Below, piece by piece: positions 12,001-21,556 of a stretch of DNA of 64,000 nt (its first letter is position 1; each line of letters opens with the position of its first letter). Position numbers and translations under genes: made by a program. Origin of the DNA: Isoperla grammatica (lineage: Eukaryota; Arthropoda; Insecta; Plecoptera; Perlodidae). The notes under the pieces are model-generated. The model searched no databases and was not told where the DNA came from. It saw only the letters and a list, made by a program, of their open reading frames with translations. Where the stretch lies: positions 46,231,112-46,295,111 of the forward strand of contig OX246741.1 in NCBI GenBank assembly GCA_945910005.1, in the 5' to 3' direction.

Positions 12001-15000
12001 TGGGCTGCTGTGAGGCCGGAGCCCTGCAGCAGCTAGGTGCTGAGAAGCTGTATTCTCTATATGAGTAGCATGTGTTTAAGACACACCAGTGGGCTGCTGT
12101 GAGGCCGGAGCCCTGCAGCAGCTAGGTGCTGAGAAGCTGTATTCTCTATTTGAGTAGCATGTGTTTAAGACACACCAGTGGGCTACTGTGAGGCCGGAGC
12201 CAGGAGCAGCTAGGTGCTGAGAAGCTGTATTCTCTATTTGAGTAGCATGTGTTTAAGACACACCAGAGGGCTGCTGTGAGGCCGGAGCCATGCAGCAGCT
12301 AGGTGCTGAGAAGCTGTATTCTCTATTTGAGTAGCATGTGTTTAAGACACACCAGTGGGCTACTGTGAGGCCGGAGCCCTGCAGCAGCTAGGTGCTGAGA
12401 AGCTGTTTTCTCTATTTGAGTGGCATGTGTTTAAGACACACCAGTGGGCTGCTGTGGGGCCGGAGCCATGCAGCAGCTAGGTGCTGAGAAGCTGTATTCT
12501 CTATTTGAGTAGCATGTGTTTAAGACACACCAGTGGGCTGCTGTGAGGCCGAAGTCCTGCAGCAGCTAGGTGCTGAGAAGCTGTATTCTCTGTTTGAGTA
12601 GCATGTGTTAAAGACACACCAGTGGGCTGCTGTGAGGCCGGAGCCCTGCAGCAGCTAGGTGCTGAGAAGCTGTATTCTCTATATGAGTATCATGTGTTTA
12701 AGACACACCAGTGGGCTGCTGTGAGGCCGGAGCCATGCTGCAGCTAGGTGCTGAGAAGCTGTATTCTCTATTTGAGTAGCATGTGTTTAAGACACACCAG
12801 TGGGCTGCTGTGAGGCCGGAGCCCTGCAGCAGCTAGGTGCTGAGAAGCTGTATTCTCTATATAAGTAGCATGTGTTTAAGACACACCAGTGGGCTGCTGT
12901 GAGGCCGGAGCCATGCTGCAGCTAGGTGCTGAGAAGCTGTATTCTCTATATGAGTAGCATGTGTTTAAGACACACCAGTGGGCTGCAGTGAGGCCGGAGC
13001 CATGCAGCAGCTAGGTGCTGAGAAGCTGTATTCTCTATTTGAGTAGCATGTGTTTAAGACACACCAGTGGGCTGCTGTGAGGCCGGAGCCCTGCAGCAGC
13101 TAGGTGCTGAGAAGCTGTATTCTCTATTTGAGTAGCATGTGTTTAAGACACACCAGTGGGCTGCTGTGAGGCCGGAGCGCTGCAGCAGCTAGGTGCTGAG
13201 AAGCTGTATTCTCTATTTGAGTAGCATGTGTTTAAGACACACCAGTGGGCTGCTGTGAGGCCGGAGCCCTGCAGCAGCTAGGTGCTGAGAAGCTGTATTC
13301 TCTATATGAGTAGCATGTGTTTAAGACACACCAGTGGGCTGCTGTGAGGCCGGAGCCCTGCAGCAGCTAGGTGCTGAGAAGCTGTATTCTCTATATGAGT
13401 AGCATGTGTTTAAGACACACCAGTGGGCTGCTGTGAGGCCAGAGCCCTGCAGCAGCTAGGTGCTGAGAAGCTGTATTCTCTATTTGAGTAGCATGTGTTT
13501 AAGACACACCAGTGGGCTGCTGTGAGGCCAGAGCCCTGCAGCAGCTAGGTGCTGAGAAGCTGTATTCTCTATATGAGTAGCATGTGTTTAAGACACACCA
13601 GTGGGCTGCTGTGAGGCCGGAGCCCTGCAGCAGCTAGGTGCTGAGAAGCTGTATTCTCTATATGAGTAGCATGTGTTTAAGACACACCAGTGGGCTGCTG
13701 TGAGGCCGGAGCCCTGCAGCAGCTAGGTGCTGTGAAGCTGTATTCTCTATATGAGTAGCATGTGTTTAAGACACACCAGTGGGCTGCTGTGAGGCCAGAG
13801 CCCTGCAGCAGCTAGGTGCTGAGAAGCTGTATTCTCTATTTGAGTAGCATGTGTTTAAGACACACCAGTGGGCTGCTGTGAGGCCAGAGCCCTGCAGCAG
13901 CTAGGTGCTGAGAAGCTGTATTCTCTATATGAGTAGCATGTGTTTAAGACACACCAGTGGGCTGCTGTGAGGCCGGAGCCCTGCAGCAGCTAGGTGCTGA
14001 GAAGCTGTATTCTCTATTTGAGTAGCATGTGTTTAAGACACACCAGTGGGCTGCTGTGAGGCCAGAGCCCTGCAGCAGCTAGGTGCTGAGAAGCTGTATT
14101 CTCTATTTGAGTAGCATGTGTTTAAGACACACCAGTGGGCTGCTGCGCTGTGAGGCCGGAGCCCTGCAGCAGCTAGGTGCTGAGAAGCTGTATTCTCTAT
14201 TTGAGTAGCATGTGTTTAAGACACACCAGTGGGCTGCTGTGAGGCCAGAGCCCTGCAGCAGCTAGGTGCTGAGAAGCTGTATTCTCTATATGAGTAGCAT
14301 GTGTTTAAGACACACCAGTGGGCTGCTGTGAGGCCAGAGCCCTGCAGCAGCTAGGTGCTGAGAAGCTGTATTCTCTATTTGAGTAGCATGTGTTTAAGAC
14401 ACACCAGTGGGCTGCTGTGAGGCCGGAGCCCTGCAGCAGCTAGGTGCTGAGAAGCTGTATTCTCTATTTGGGTAGCATGTGTTTAAGACACACCAGTGGG
14501 CTGCTGTGAGGCCGGAGCCCTGCAGCAGCTAGGTGCTGAGAAGCTGTATTCTCTATATGAGTAGCATGTGTTTAAGACACACCAGTGGGCTGCTGTGAGG
14601 CCGGAGCCCTGCAGCAGCTAGGTGCTGAGAAGCTGTATTCTCTATATGAGTAGCATGTGTTTAAGACACACCAGTAGGCTGCTGTGAGGCCGGAGCCCTG
14701 CAGCAGCTAGGTGCTGAGAAGCTGTATTCTCTATATGAGTAGCATGTGTTTAAGACACACCAGTGGGCTGCTGTGAGGCCGGAGCCCTGCAGCAGCTAGG
14801 TGCTGAGAAGCTGTATTCTCTATTTGAGTAGCATGTGTTTAAGACACACCAGTGGGCTGCTGTGAGGCCGGAGCCCTGCAGCAGCCTGGTGCTGAGAAGC
14901 TGTATTCTCTATTTGAGTAGCATGTGTTTAAGACACACCAGTGGGCTGCTGTGCTGTGAGGCCGGAGCCCTGCAGCAGCTAGGTGCTGAGAAGCTGTATT

Positions 15001-18000
15001 CTCTATTTGAGTAGCATGTGTTTAAGACACACCAGTGGGCTGCTGTGCTGTGAGGCCAGAGCCCTGCAGCAGCTAGGTGCTGAGAAGCTGTATTCTCTAT
15101 TTGAGTAGCATGTGTTTAAGACACACCAGTGGGCTGCTGTGAGGCCGGAGCCCTGCAGCAGCTAGGTGCTGAGAAGCTGTATTCTCTATTTGAGTAGCAT
15201 GTGTTTAAGACACACCAGTGGGCTGCTGTGAGGCCGGAGCCCTGCAGCAGCTTGGTGCTGAGAAGCTGTATTCTCTATTTGAGTAGCATGTGTTTAAGAC
15301 ACACCAGTGGGCTGCTGTGCTGTGAGGCCGGAGCCCTGCAGCAGCTAGGTGCTGAGAAGCTGTATTCTCTATATGAGTAGCATGTGTTTAAGACACACCA
15401 GTGGGCTGCTGCGCTGTGGGGCTGGAGCCAAGCAGCAGCTAGGTGCTGAGAAGCTGTATTCTCTATTTGAGTAGCATGTGTTTAAGACACACCAGTGGGC
15501 TGCTGCGCTGTGGGGCTGGAGCCAAGCAGCAGCTAGGTGCTGAGAAGCTGTATTCTCTATTTGAGTAGCATGTGTTTAAGACACACCAGTGGGCTGCTGC
15601 GCTGTGAGGCTGGAGCCAAGCAGCAGCTAGGTGCTGAGAAGCTGTATTCTCTATTTGAGTAGCATGTGTTTAAGACACACCAGTGGGCTGCTGCGCTGTG
15701 GGGCTGGAGCCAAGCAGCAGCTAGGTGCTGAGAAGCTGTATTCTCTATTTGAGTAGCATGTGTTTAAGACACACCAGTGGGCTGCTGCGCTGTGGGGCTG
15801 GAGCCAAGCAGCAGCTAGGTGCTGAGAAGCTGTATTCTCTATTTGAGTAGCATGTGTTTAAGACACACCAGTGGGCTGCTGTGAGGCCGGAGCCCTGCAG
15901 CAGCTAGGTGCTGAGAAGCTGTGTTCTCTATATGAGTAGCATGTGTTTAAGACACACCAGTGGGCTGCTGTGAGGCCGGAGCCCTGCAGCAGCTAGGTGC
16001 TGAGCAGCTGTATTCTCTATTTGAGTAGCATGTGTTTAAGACACACCAGTGGGCTGCTGTGAGGCCGGAGCCCTGCAGCAGCTAGGTGCTGAGAAGCTGT
16101 GTTCTCTATATGAGTAGCATGTGTTTAAGACACACCAGTGGGCTGCTGCGCTGTGAGGCTGGAGCCAAGCAGCAGCTAGGTGCTGAGAAGCTGTATTCTC
16201 TATTTGAGTAGCATGTGTTTAAGACACACCAGTGGGCTGCTGTGAGGCCGGAGCCCTGCAGCAGCTTGGTGCTGAGAAGCTGTATTCTCTATATGAGTAG
16301 CATGTGTTTAAGACACACCAGTGGGCTGCTGTGAGGCCGGAGCCCTGCAGCAGCTAGGTGCTGAGAAGCTGTATTCTCTATTTGAGTAGCATGTGTTTAA
16401 GACACACCAGTGGGCTGCTGTGAGGCCGGAGCCCTGCAGCAGCTAGGTGCTGAGAAGCTCTATTCTCTATTTGAGTAGCATGTGTTTAAGACACACCAGT
16501 GGGCTGCTGTGAGGCCGGAGCCCTGCAGCAGCTAGGTGCTGAGAAGCTGTATTCTCTATTTGAGTAGCATGTGTTTAAGACACACCAGTGGGCTGCTGTG
16601 AGGCCGGAGCCCGGCAGCAGCTAGGTGCTGAGAAGCTGTATTCTCTATTTGAGCAGCATGTGTTTAAGACACACCAGTGGGCTGCTGTGAGGCCGGAGCC
16701 CTGCAGCAGCTAGGTGCTGAGAAGCTCTATTCTCTATTTGAGTAGCATGTGTTTAAGACACACCAGTGGGCTGCTGTGAGGCCGGAGCCCTGCAGCAGCT
16801 AGGTGCTGAGAAGCTGTATTCTCTATTTGAGTAGCATGTGTTTAAGACACACCAGTGGGCTGCTGTGAGGCCGGAGCCCTGCAGCAGCTAGGTGCTGAGA
16901 AGCTGTATTCTCTATATGAGTAGCATGTGTTTAAGACACACCAGTGGGCTGCTGTGAGGCCGGAGCCCTGCAGCAGCTAGGTGCTGAGAAGCTGTATTCT
17001 CTATTTGAGTAGCATGTGTTTAAGACACACCAGTGGGCTGCTGTGAGGCCGGAGCCTTGCAGCAGCTAGGTGCTGAGAAGCTGTATTCTCTATTTGAGTA
17101 GCATGTGTTTAAGACACACCAGTGGGCTGCAGTGAGGCCGGAGCCCTGCAGCAGCTAGGTGCTGAGAAGCTGTATTCTCTATATGAGTAGCATGTGTTTA
17201 AGACACACCAGTGGGCTGCTGTGAGGCCGGAGCCCTGCAGCAGCTAGGTGCTGAGAAGCTGTATTCTCTATATGAGTAGCATGTGTTTAAGACACACCAG
17301 TGGGCTGCTGTGAGGCCGGAGCCCTGCAGCAGCTAGGTGCTGAGAAGCTGTATTCTCTATTTGAGTAGCATGTGTTTAAGACACACCAGTGGGCTGCTGT
17401 GAGGCCGGAGCCCTGCAGCAGCTAGGTGCTGAGAAGCTGTATTCTCTATTTGAGTAGCATGTGTTTAAGACACACCAGTAGGCTGCTGTGAGGCCGGAGC
17501 CCTGCAGCAGCTAGGTGCTGAGAAGCTGTATTCTCTATTTGAGTAGCATGTGTTTAAGACACACCAGTGGGCTGCTGTGAGGCCGGAGCCCTGCAGCAGC
17601 TAGGTGCTGAGAAGCTGTATTCTCTATTTGAGTAGCATGTGTTTAAGACACACCAGTGGGCTGCAGTGAGGCCGGAGCCCTGCAGCAGCTAGGTGCTGAG
17701 AAGCTGTATTCTCTATTTGAGTAGCATGTGTTTAAGACACACCAGTGGGCTGCTGTGAGGCCGGAGCCCTGCAGCAGCTAGGTGCTGAGAAGCTGTATTC
17801 TCTATTTGAGTAGCATGTGTTTAAGACACACCAGTGGGCTGCTGTGAGGCCGGAGCCCTGCAGCAGCTAGGTGCTGAGAAGCTGTATTCTCTATATGAGT
17901 AGCATGTGTTTAAGACACACCAGTGGGCTGCTGTGAGGCCGGAGCCCTGCAGCAGCTAGGTGCTGAGAAGCTGTATTCTCTATTTGAGTAGCATGTGTTT

Positions 18001-18274
18001 AAGACACACCAGTGGGCTGCTGTGAGGCCGGAGCCCTGCAGCAGCTAGGTGCTGAGAAGCTGTATTCTCTATTTGAGTAGCATGTGTTTAAGACACACCA
18101 GTGGGCTGCTGTGAGGCCGGAGCCCTGCAGCAGCTAGGTGCTGAGAAGCTGTATTCTCTATTTGAGTAGCATGTGTTTAAGACACACCAGTGGGCTGCTG
18201 TGAGGCCGGAGCCCTGCAGCAGCTAGGTGCTGAGAAGCTGTATTCTCTATTTGAGTAGCATGTGTTTAAGACAC
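1..18274. repeat. 89-bp tandem satellite array, about 205 monomers
   Basis: The first 18.3 kb is a head-to-tail array with an 89-bp period: the word tgagaagctg recurs at 1, 90, 179 and so on. Monomers differ by a few substitutions (tatttgag or tatatgag; gccctgcag, gccatgcag or gtcctgcag; ggccgg or ggccag). Each monomer holds three short dyads: GAGAA/TTCTC (2-6 with 13-17), TGTGT/ACACA (31-35 with 41-45) and GCTGCTG/CAGCAGC (53-59 with 76-82). A minority of units are 94 bp through a 5-bp insertion (gcgct or tgctg type). No long open frame exists on either strand. The array runs off the left edge, so its true length is unknown. It ends abruptly inside a monomer after gtttaagacac at 18274. Size and homogeneity fit a pericentromeric or other heterochromatic satellite; that location is inference. 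Confidence 0.98.
15300..15890. repeat. Block of 94-bp satellite variants
   Basis: Here successive monomers carry a 5-bp insertion (ctgctgcgctgtg or ctgctgtgctgtg instead of ctgctgtg). Five in a row also share ggggctggagccaagcag or gaggctggagccaagcag in place of gaggccggagccctgcag. Isolated 94-bp units occur elsewhere, for example near 6822, 7004, 7632, 8796, 8890, 14144, 14949, 15043 and 16147. The clustering shows local amplification of one variant. Confidence 0.9.
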
Positions 18275-19160
18275 TGTCGTGAGCTGGCTACCACGACAAG
18301 TATAGTTTTTTCCTAATTTATATAATATAATAATTTTACGTTTAACCATGCACATATTGCTATAAAGTCATTTAGGACACCAAGTTATTTTTAAGTGCAA
18401 ATATCGGCTTAGGCGTACGGTTTATTGATTTACCGTATTATCCTATACTTTCCTCGATACACAGTCCGAGCGATGAGTCAACTACCCAATAGGAAGTTAA
18501 CAATGACTTACGTCACAAAATAGGGAGTAGAATCATATCGCACGCTATAGTTGATTAACGGATAATTAGAGACTTTGGTATATAAGGTGGGTGGATCCAC
18601 ACTCAAGGAGTCAGAGGTGTGATCGGTTGGCTAGAATCTAGCCTGATGCCCGATCGTCGTCAGCTTTTGGTGTATTCCTAATAAAATCCCCCCTTCTTGG
18701 CAAGCCACTAGGCCATTACTTGCCGTAGTAAGCCATAGTTGGGCTGATTTACAGTGAATAAGCCTTGAGTAGTACCTGGGTATTAGGATCAAACTGCATC
18801 TCTCAATAATTCTGTGTACTTGCCGTGTTGTTTGTGCATCACCCTATATACTGGTGAGTTTAAATTATTTTATTTACGCTGTATTTGTCAATTTGTCTAT
18901 CTGCCACTTTTGTCTATTTGTCAATTTGTCCATTTATCAATGTGTCTTATGTCAATAAAATGATCAAGGCTTATCTCAGTTGCATTTCAAAGTTACTATG
19001 CAGCTTAAGAACCTCTTTCACGCCTCATTTTTATTATGTTCCTTAATTGTCTTGTAATTGTGGTCTCACTCCCAAAGTCATTGAGTGAGTGGTGGCAGCA
19101 AACGTTACTTACTTTAATCCAGGACCGCTCCACGTCAACACAATCACTGGAGTTGTCACA
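18275..19160 (+). promoter_or_regulatory. Promoter-like segment, candidate LTR
   Basis: The sequence directly after the satellite starts TGTCGTG and forms a small hairpin with CACGACA at 18292-18298. A TATA box (GGTATATAAGG) lies at 18578-18588. AATAAA follows about 100 bp later at 18680-18685, the usual spacing of a U3-R-polyA arrangement in an LTR. TGGTGGCAGC at 19090-19099, nine bases after the CA dinucleotide near 19080, resembles a tRNA primer-binding site. No second copy is in the window and no gag or pol follows, so it would be a solo or truncated LTR. A host promoter fragment is the alternative. Confidence 0.35.
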
Positions 19161-19175
19161 CGAGTTCAAATAAAC

Positions 19176-19283
19176 TTATATCACGCGTACGCATATGAAA
19201 AAAACTGAAATTATTAGCAACACCGCGGACAATCTAAACTTATTGAGAGAACGATGAACAGGCGCGGGCGGACTGGGCGCCAT
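19176..19283 (-). CDS. Possible first exon or micro-ORF of a membrane protein
   Basis: An ATG in a strong start context (AAGATGGCG) opens a 35-codon frame ending TAA. Residues 1-17 are proline-rich then basic (SLNKFR), and residues 18-35 are strongly hydrophobic (AVLLIISVFFICV). A short cytosolic tail followed by one membrane helix is the usual N-terminus of type II membrane proteins such as Golgi glycosyl- and sulfotransferases. A GT dinucleotide near the end (CGC then GTGATA) could be a splice donor, which would make this a first exon. Any later exon would have to lie beyond the satellite. The open frame also extends upstream of the ATG to an in-frame ATG at 19370, but that start has a poorer context. 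Function is not recognised. Confidence 0.3.
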   Translation of the reverse strand: MAPSPPAPVHRSLNKFRLSAVLLIISVFFICVRVI

Positions 19284-19379
19284 CTTAACTCTCTCTGGGC
19301 TCTTAAAATCATCAGGGCTTCCATTTCTTATTAGTAACGGTAGAGACGAGTCATCATAAATATGGTGCATAACTCCGTC

Positions 19380-19845
19380 AAGTGTAAGATATTTATTTCC
19401 TCTAAAACAAAAAAAAAGTCAATATATATCTATATATATACATATAAAAATAAAAAAAAAGTAAAAAATAAATGATAATCTATATACATAGCAGAAGTCT
19501 TTTGACTTATGTATGCACCAAAATGCAAACAGTAAACCCTGACTATATTATGTTAAGCGACTTTATATCATACCATTTTTAATAACAAGATTGTATTGTA
19601 ACACGACAGTGTATACTGCCAGTACAAATTTAATTGAATTGAATTTATAAATTTACAATTTTTATGAACAGTACGTGATATGGGATATAATATTTATATG
19701 ACAGTAAAATAACATAATAATTCTTATTATTTGTATTATTATATTGATATATTATTTATTAATTTGTAATAATTATAATATATTATATTTATAATGATAA
19801 TACGATTATATACTAAATATTATGACAGATGTATAATTTACTCAG
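19380..19845. other. AT-rich low-complexity stretch
   Basis: The stretch has long A runs and alternating TA, including tatatatctatatatata near 19425-19440 and many attatt words. No gene, RNA or clear mobile-element end is seen. Confidence 0.7.
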
Positions 19846-20145
19846 CGCGTCTCGACCCGGGGAGGAAAAGGCCCAGAGTGACTCTGCTAGTCATAAGAGG
19901 CGACGAAAGGAGACCCTGTCCCTCCCCCCACCACCCTCTGTCCTACTGAAGATTTCTCCTCCCACTTGTCCCTGACCTCCCTTGCCGGACTCCCCTTTTG
20001 ACGAACCCCGCGATGTGTTACGGATGTGATTCAAACACGTGACATTTTTTCATCCCCATCTTCATATTTCACCCACTCATCGGCTCGATTAGCCAAAGTT
20101 GCAAAAATATGGGACGTTAAACCCAAATAATCAATCATCATCATA
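19845..20145 (+). mobile_element. SINE-like retroposon with GACGTTAAACC tail
   Basis: This GC-richer island in AT-rich DNA starts near gcgcgtctcgacccgggg. It ends ATGGGACGTTAAACCC followed by an aatcaatcatcatcat simple tail near 20107-20145. That ending is typical of a widespread invertebrate SINE or LINE 3' end, which is recall, not a search. A degenerate pol III B-box-like word (tgattcaaacac) lies near 20028. No coding capacity is seen. Target duplications were not identified. Confidence 0.5.
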
Positions 20146-21235
20146 TCACTTTGTCCCGATATTTTCATTTAAACACATTGTACTCTCAATTTATTTTGGT
20201 CAGGTAAGGAAAAGAAATCCACGTATTCGAATGGTGATCATGTGTCTTTTTTATGATGGTTAACTTGTTAAAAGGAGAAACTATTTATATGTCAATAGTA
20301 CTGAATTTAACATTTCATCTCGAGATTTTTATGATTTAATTGTATAGTTAATTTTTCAACAAATACTGTATACATTCCACACATCTGTGTGAAATGCAAA
20401 AAAAAAAGAAAAACACTGCAGTAGTATATGATTTACAAATTCCGATCATAATTGCACTTTCACGTCAAATTGACGGGCCGATCTGTCAGATCCAATGGTT
20501 CTACTCTATTAGTGGGGCTCGTACGTTCAAAATAGTCCACGACATAGTCGATCTAACCGCATCAGCCACAGCACATGCTTAGGCCTACTGACATGACACA
20601 AGGTCACGGCTTAGAGATTCATATTGTCAGCCATGAATAAACTCAATGAAGAAAGTATTTGAGGTCAATAACTCCCACACCGCTACATGCCGATTTTTTA
20701 ACATAGGCTACTTCCAAAAATCGTAGAAATGTATGTCCCATAAATGACTTCAAATCGTCCTCCTGTTAAAAAGACTTAGTAGCTAGAGTGAGAAAATATG
20801 CAAATGCAAGCTTCATCAACTCGCCGCAACGCTGTTAAGGAATTCATCCAATTCACTTTGTTTGGGTATAGGAGATATCGTATTGTAACAGAAGGCAGCC
20901 TTACAAATTTTAATAAATTGCACAAGTGCCCAAATATCCATAAAGAACTACCTAATTTTCTCTTGCATGATCCTAAAACATTCCAATAAACTTTTCTTTG
21001 CGATACGAGTTTGCCATAAATTGAGAAACATAAACGGTTGGTTAATCAAGTAAAAACATATATGGTCTGTGATCTCGCATCATTTCACACTCCCTTCCAC
21101 AGCCTTTATATCTTGTTTGGGCAACATCAAGAGCCCTTCGCCTTCCTTATCATCAGTCATCACCTCGAGTAGGACAATTACACAGATAGAAATATTTGGT
21201 AGACCATTATATGAATACTCATGTTCCACGTAAAT
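20146..21235. other. Intergenic, 3' flank of the protease gene
   Basis: No gene is supported from 20146 to about 21000; small open frames there are short and compositionally random. About 250 bp just downstream of the last protease exon (roughly 21000-21235) resembles the sequence downstream of the two orphan exon copies (near 43680-43840 and 57590-57757). Shared words include gtgatct/gtgatcc, ttcacactcccttccaca and agcacaatt. The duplicated unit is therefore larger than the exon. No AATAAA in minus orientation was found close to the stop; gatataaagg near 21105 holds a weak TATAAA variant. Confidence 0.6.
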
Positions 21236-21556
21236 TTAATAATTTTTGTAACCCATTCCATCTCGCGAGTAGGCAAAGAATACAGAGAAAACATGTACGA
21301 CAGCCAAGTAGCCGTTCTGCTTAGAACCAGAACTCTTAGGACTACTAAGAGATGATCGAGGTCTCCGATGAGGCTTGCCCGTTGGTTTTGGTTTCGTAGG
21401 AGGGTTTCCACTTCTTCCAGTTACTTTCTCTATCCAGGGTAGATAGCCGTCGACTCGGGTCCACACGCCTGGGGTGTCTTTCTGGGCACAACCTTGACCC
21501 CATGAGGTCACACCCCACTGTTGCCCGTTACACATGAGCGGGCCCCCGCTGTCACC
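21236..21556 (-). CDS. Protease exon 6 (catalytic Ser and C-terminal tail)
   Basis: The acceptor ctgtgtgtctgtgcag precedes 21556. The exon encodes [20 protein letters not shown], then [15 protein letters not shown] and the PWIEKVTG C-terminal helix. It continues with about 59 further residues ([45 protein letters not shown]) to a stop. The boundary is the first unit of the 87-bp array: the exon's first 54 nt and the 33 nt before them are the repeated module. Real exon 6 differs from the repeat after TS, continuing WGQGC instead of RGN-stop. Confidence 0.92.
   Translation of the reverse strand, partial: GDSGGPLMCNGQQWGVTSWGQGCAQKDTPGVWTRVDGYLPWIEKVTGRSGNPPTKPKPTGKPHRRPRSSLSSPKSSGSKQNGYLAVVHVFSVFFAYSRDGMGYKNY

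Noticed and set aside
1..18274. CRISPR-like array
   Set aside because: Repeats are contiguous with no unique spacers and the genome is eukaryotic; this is a satellite.
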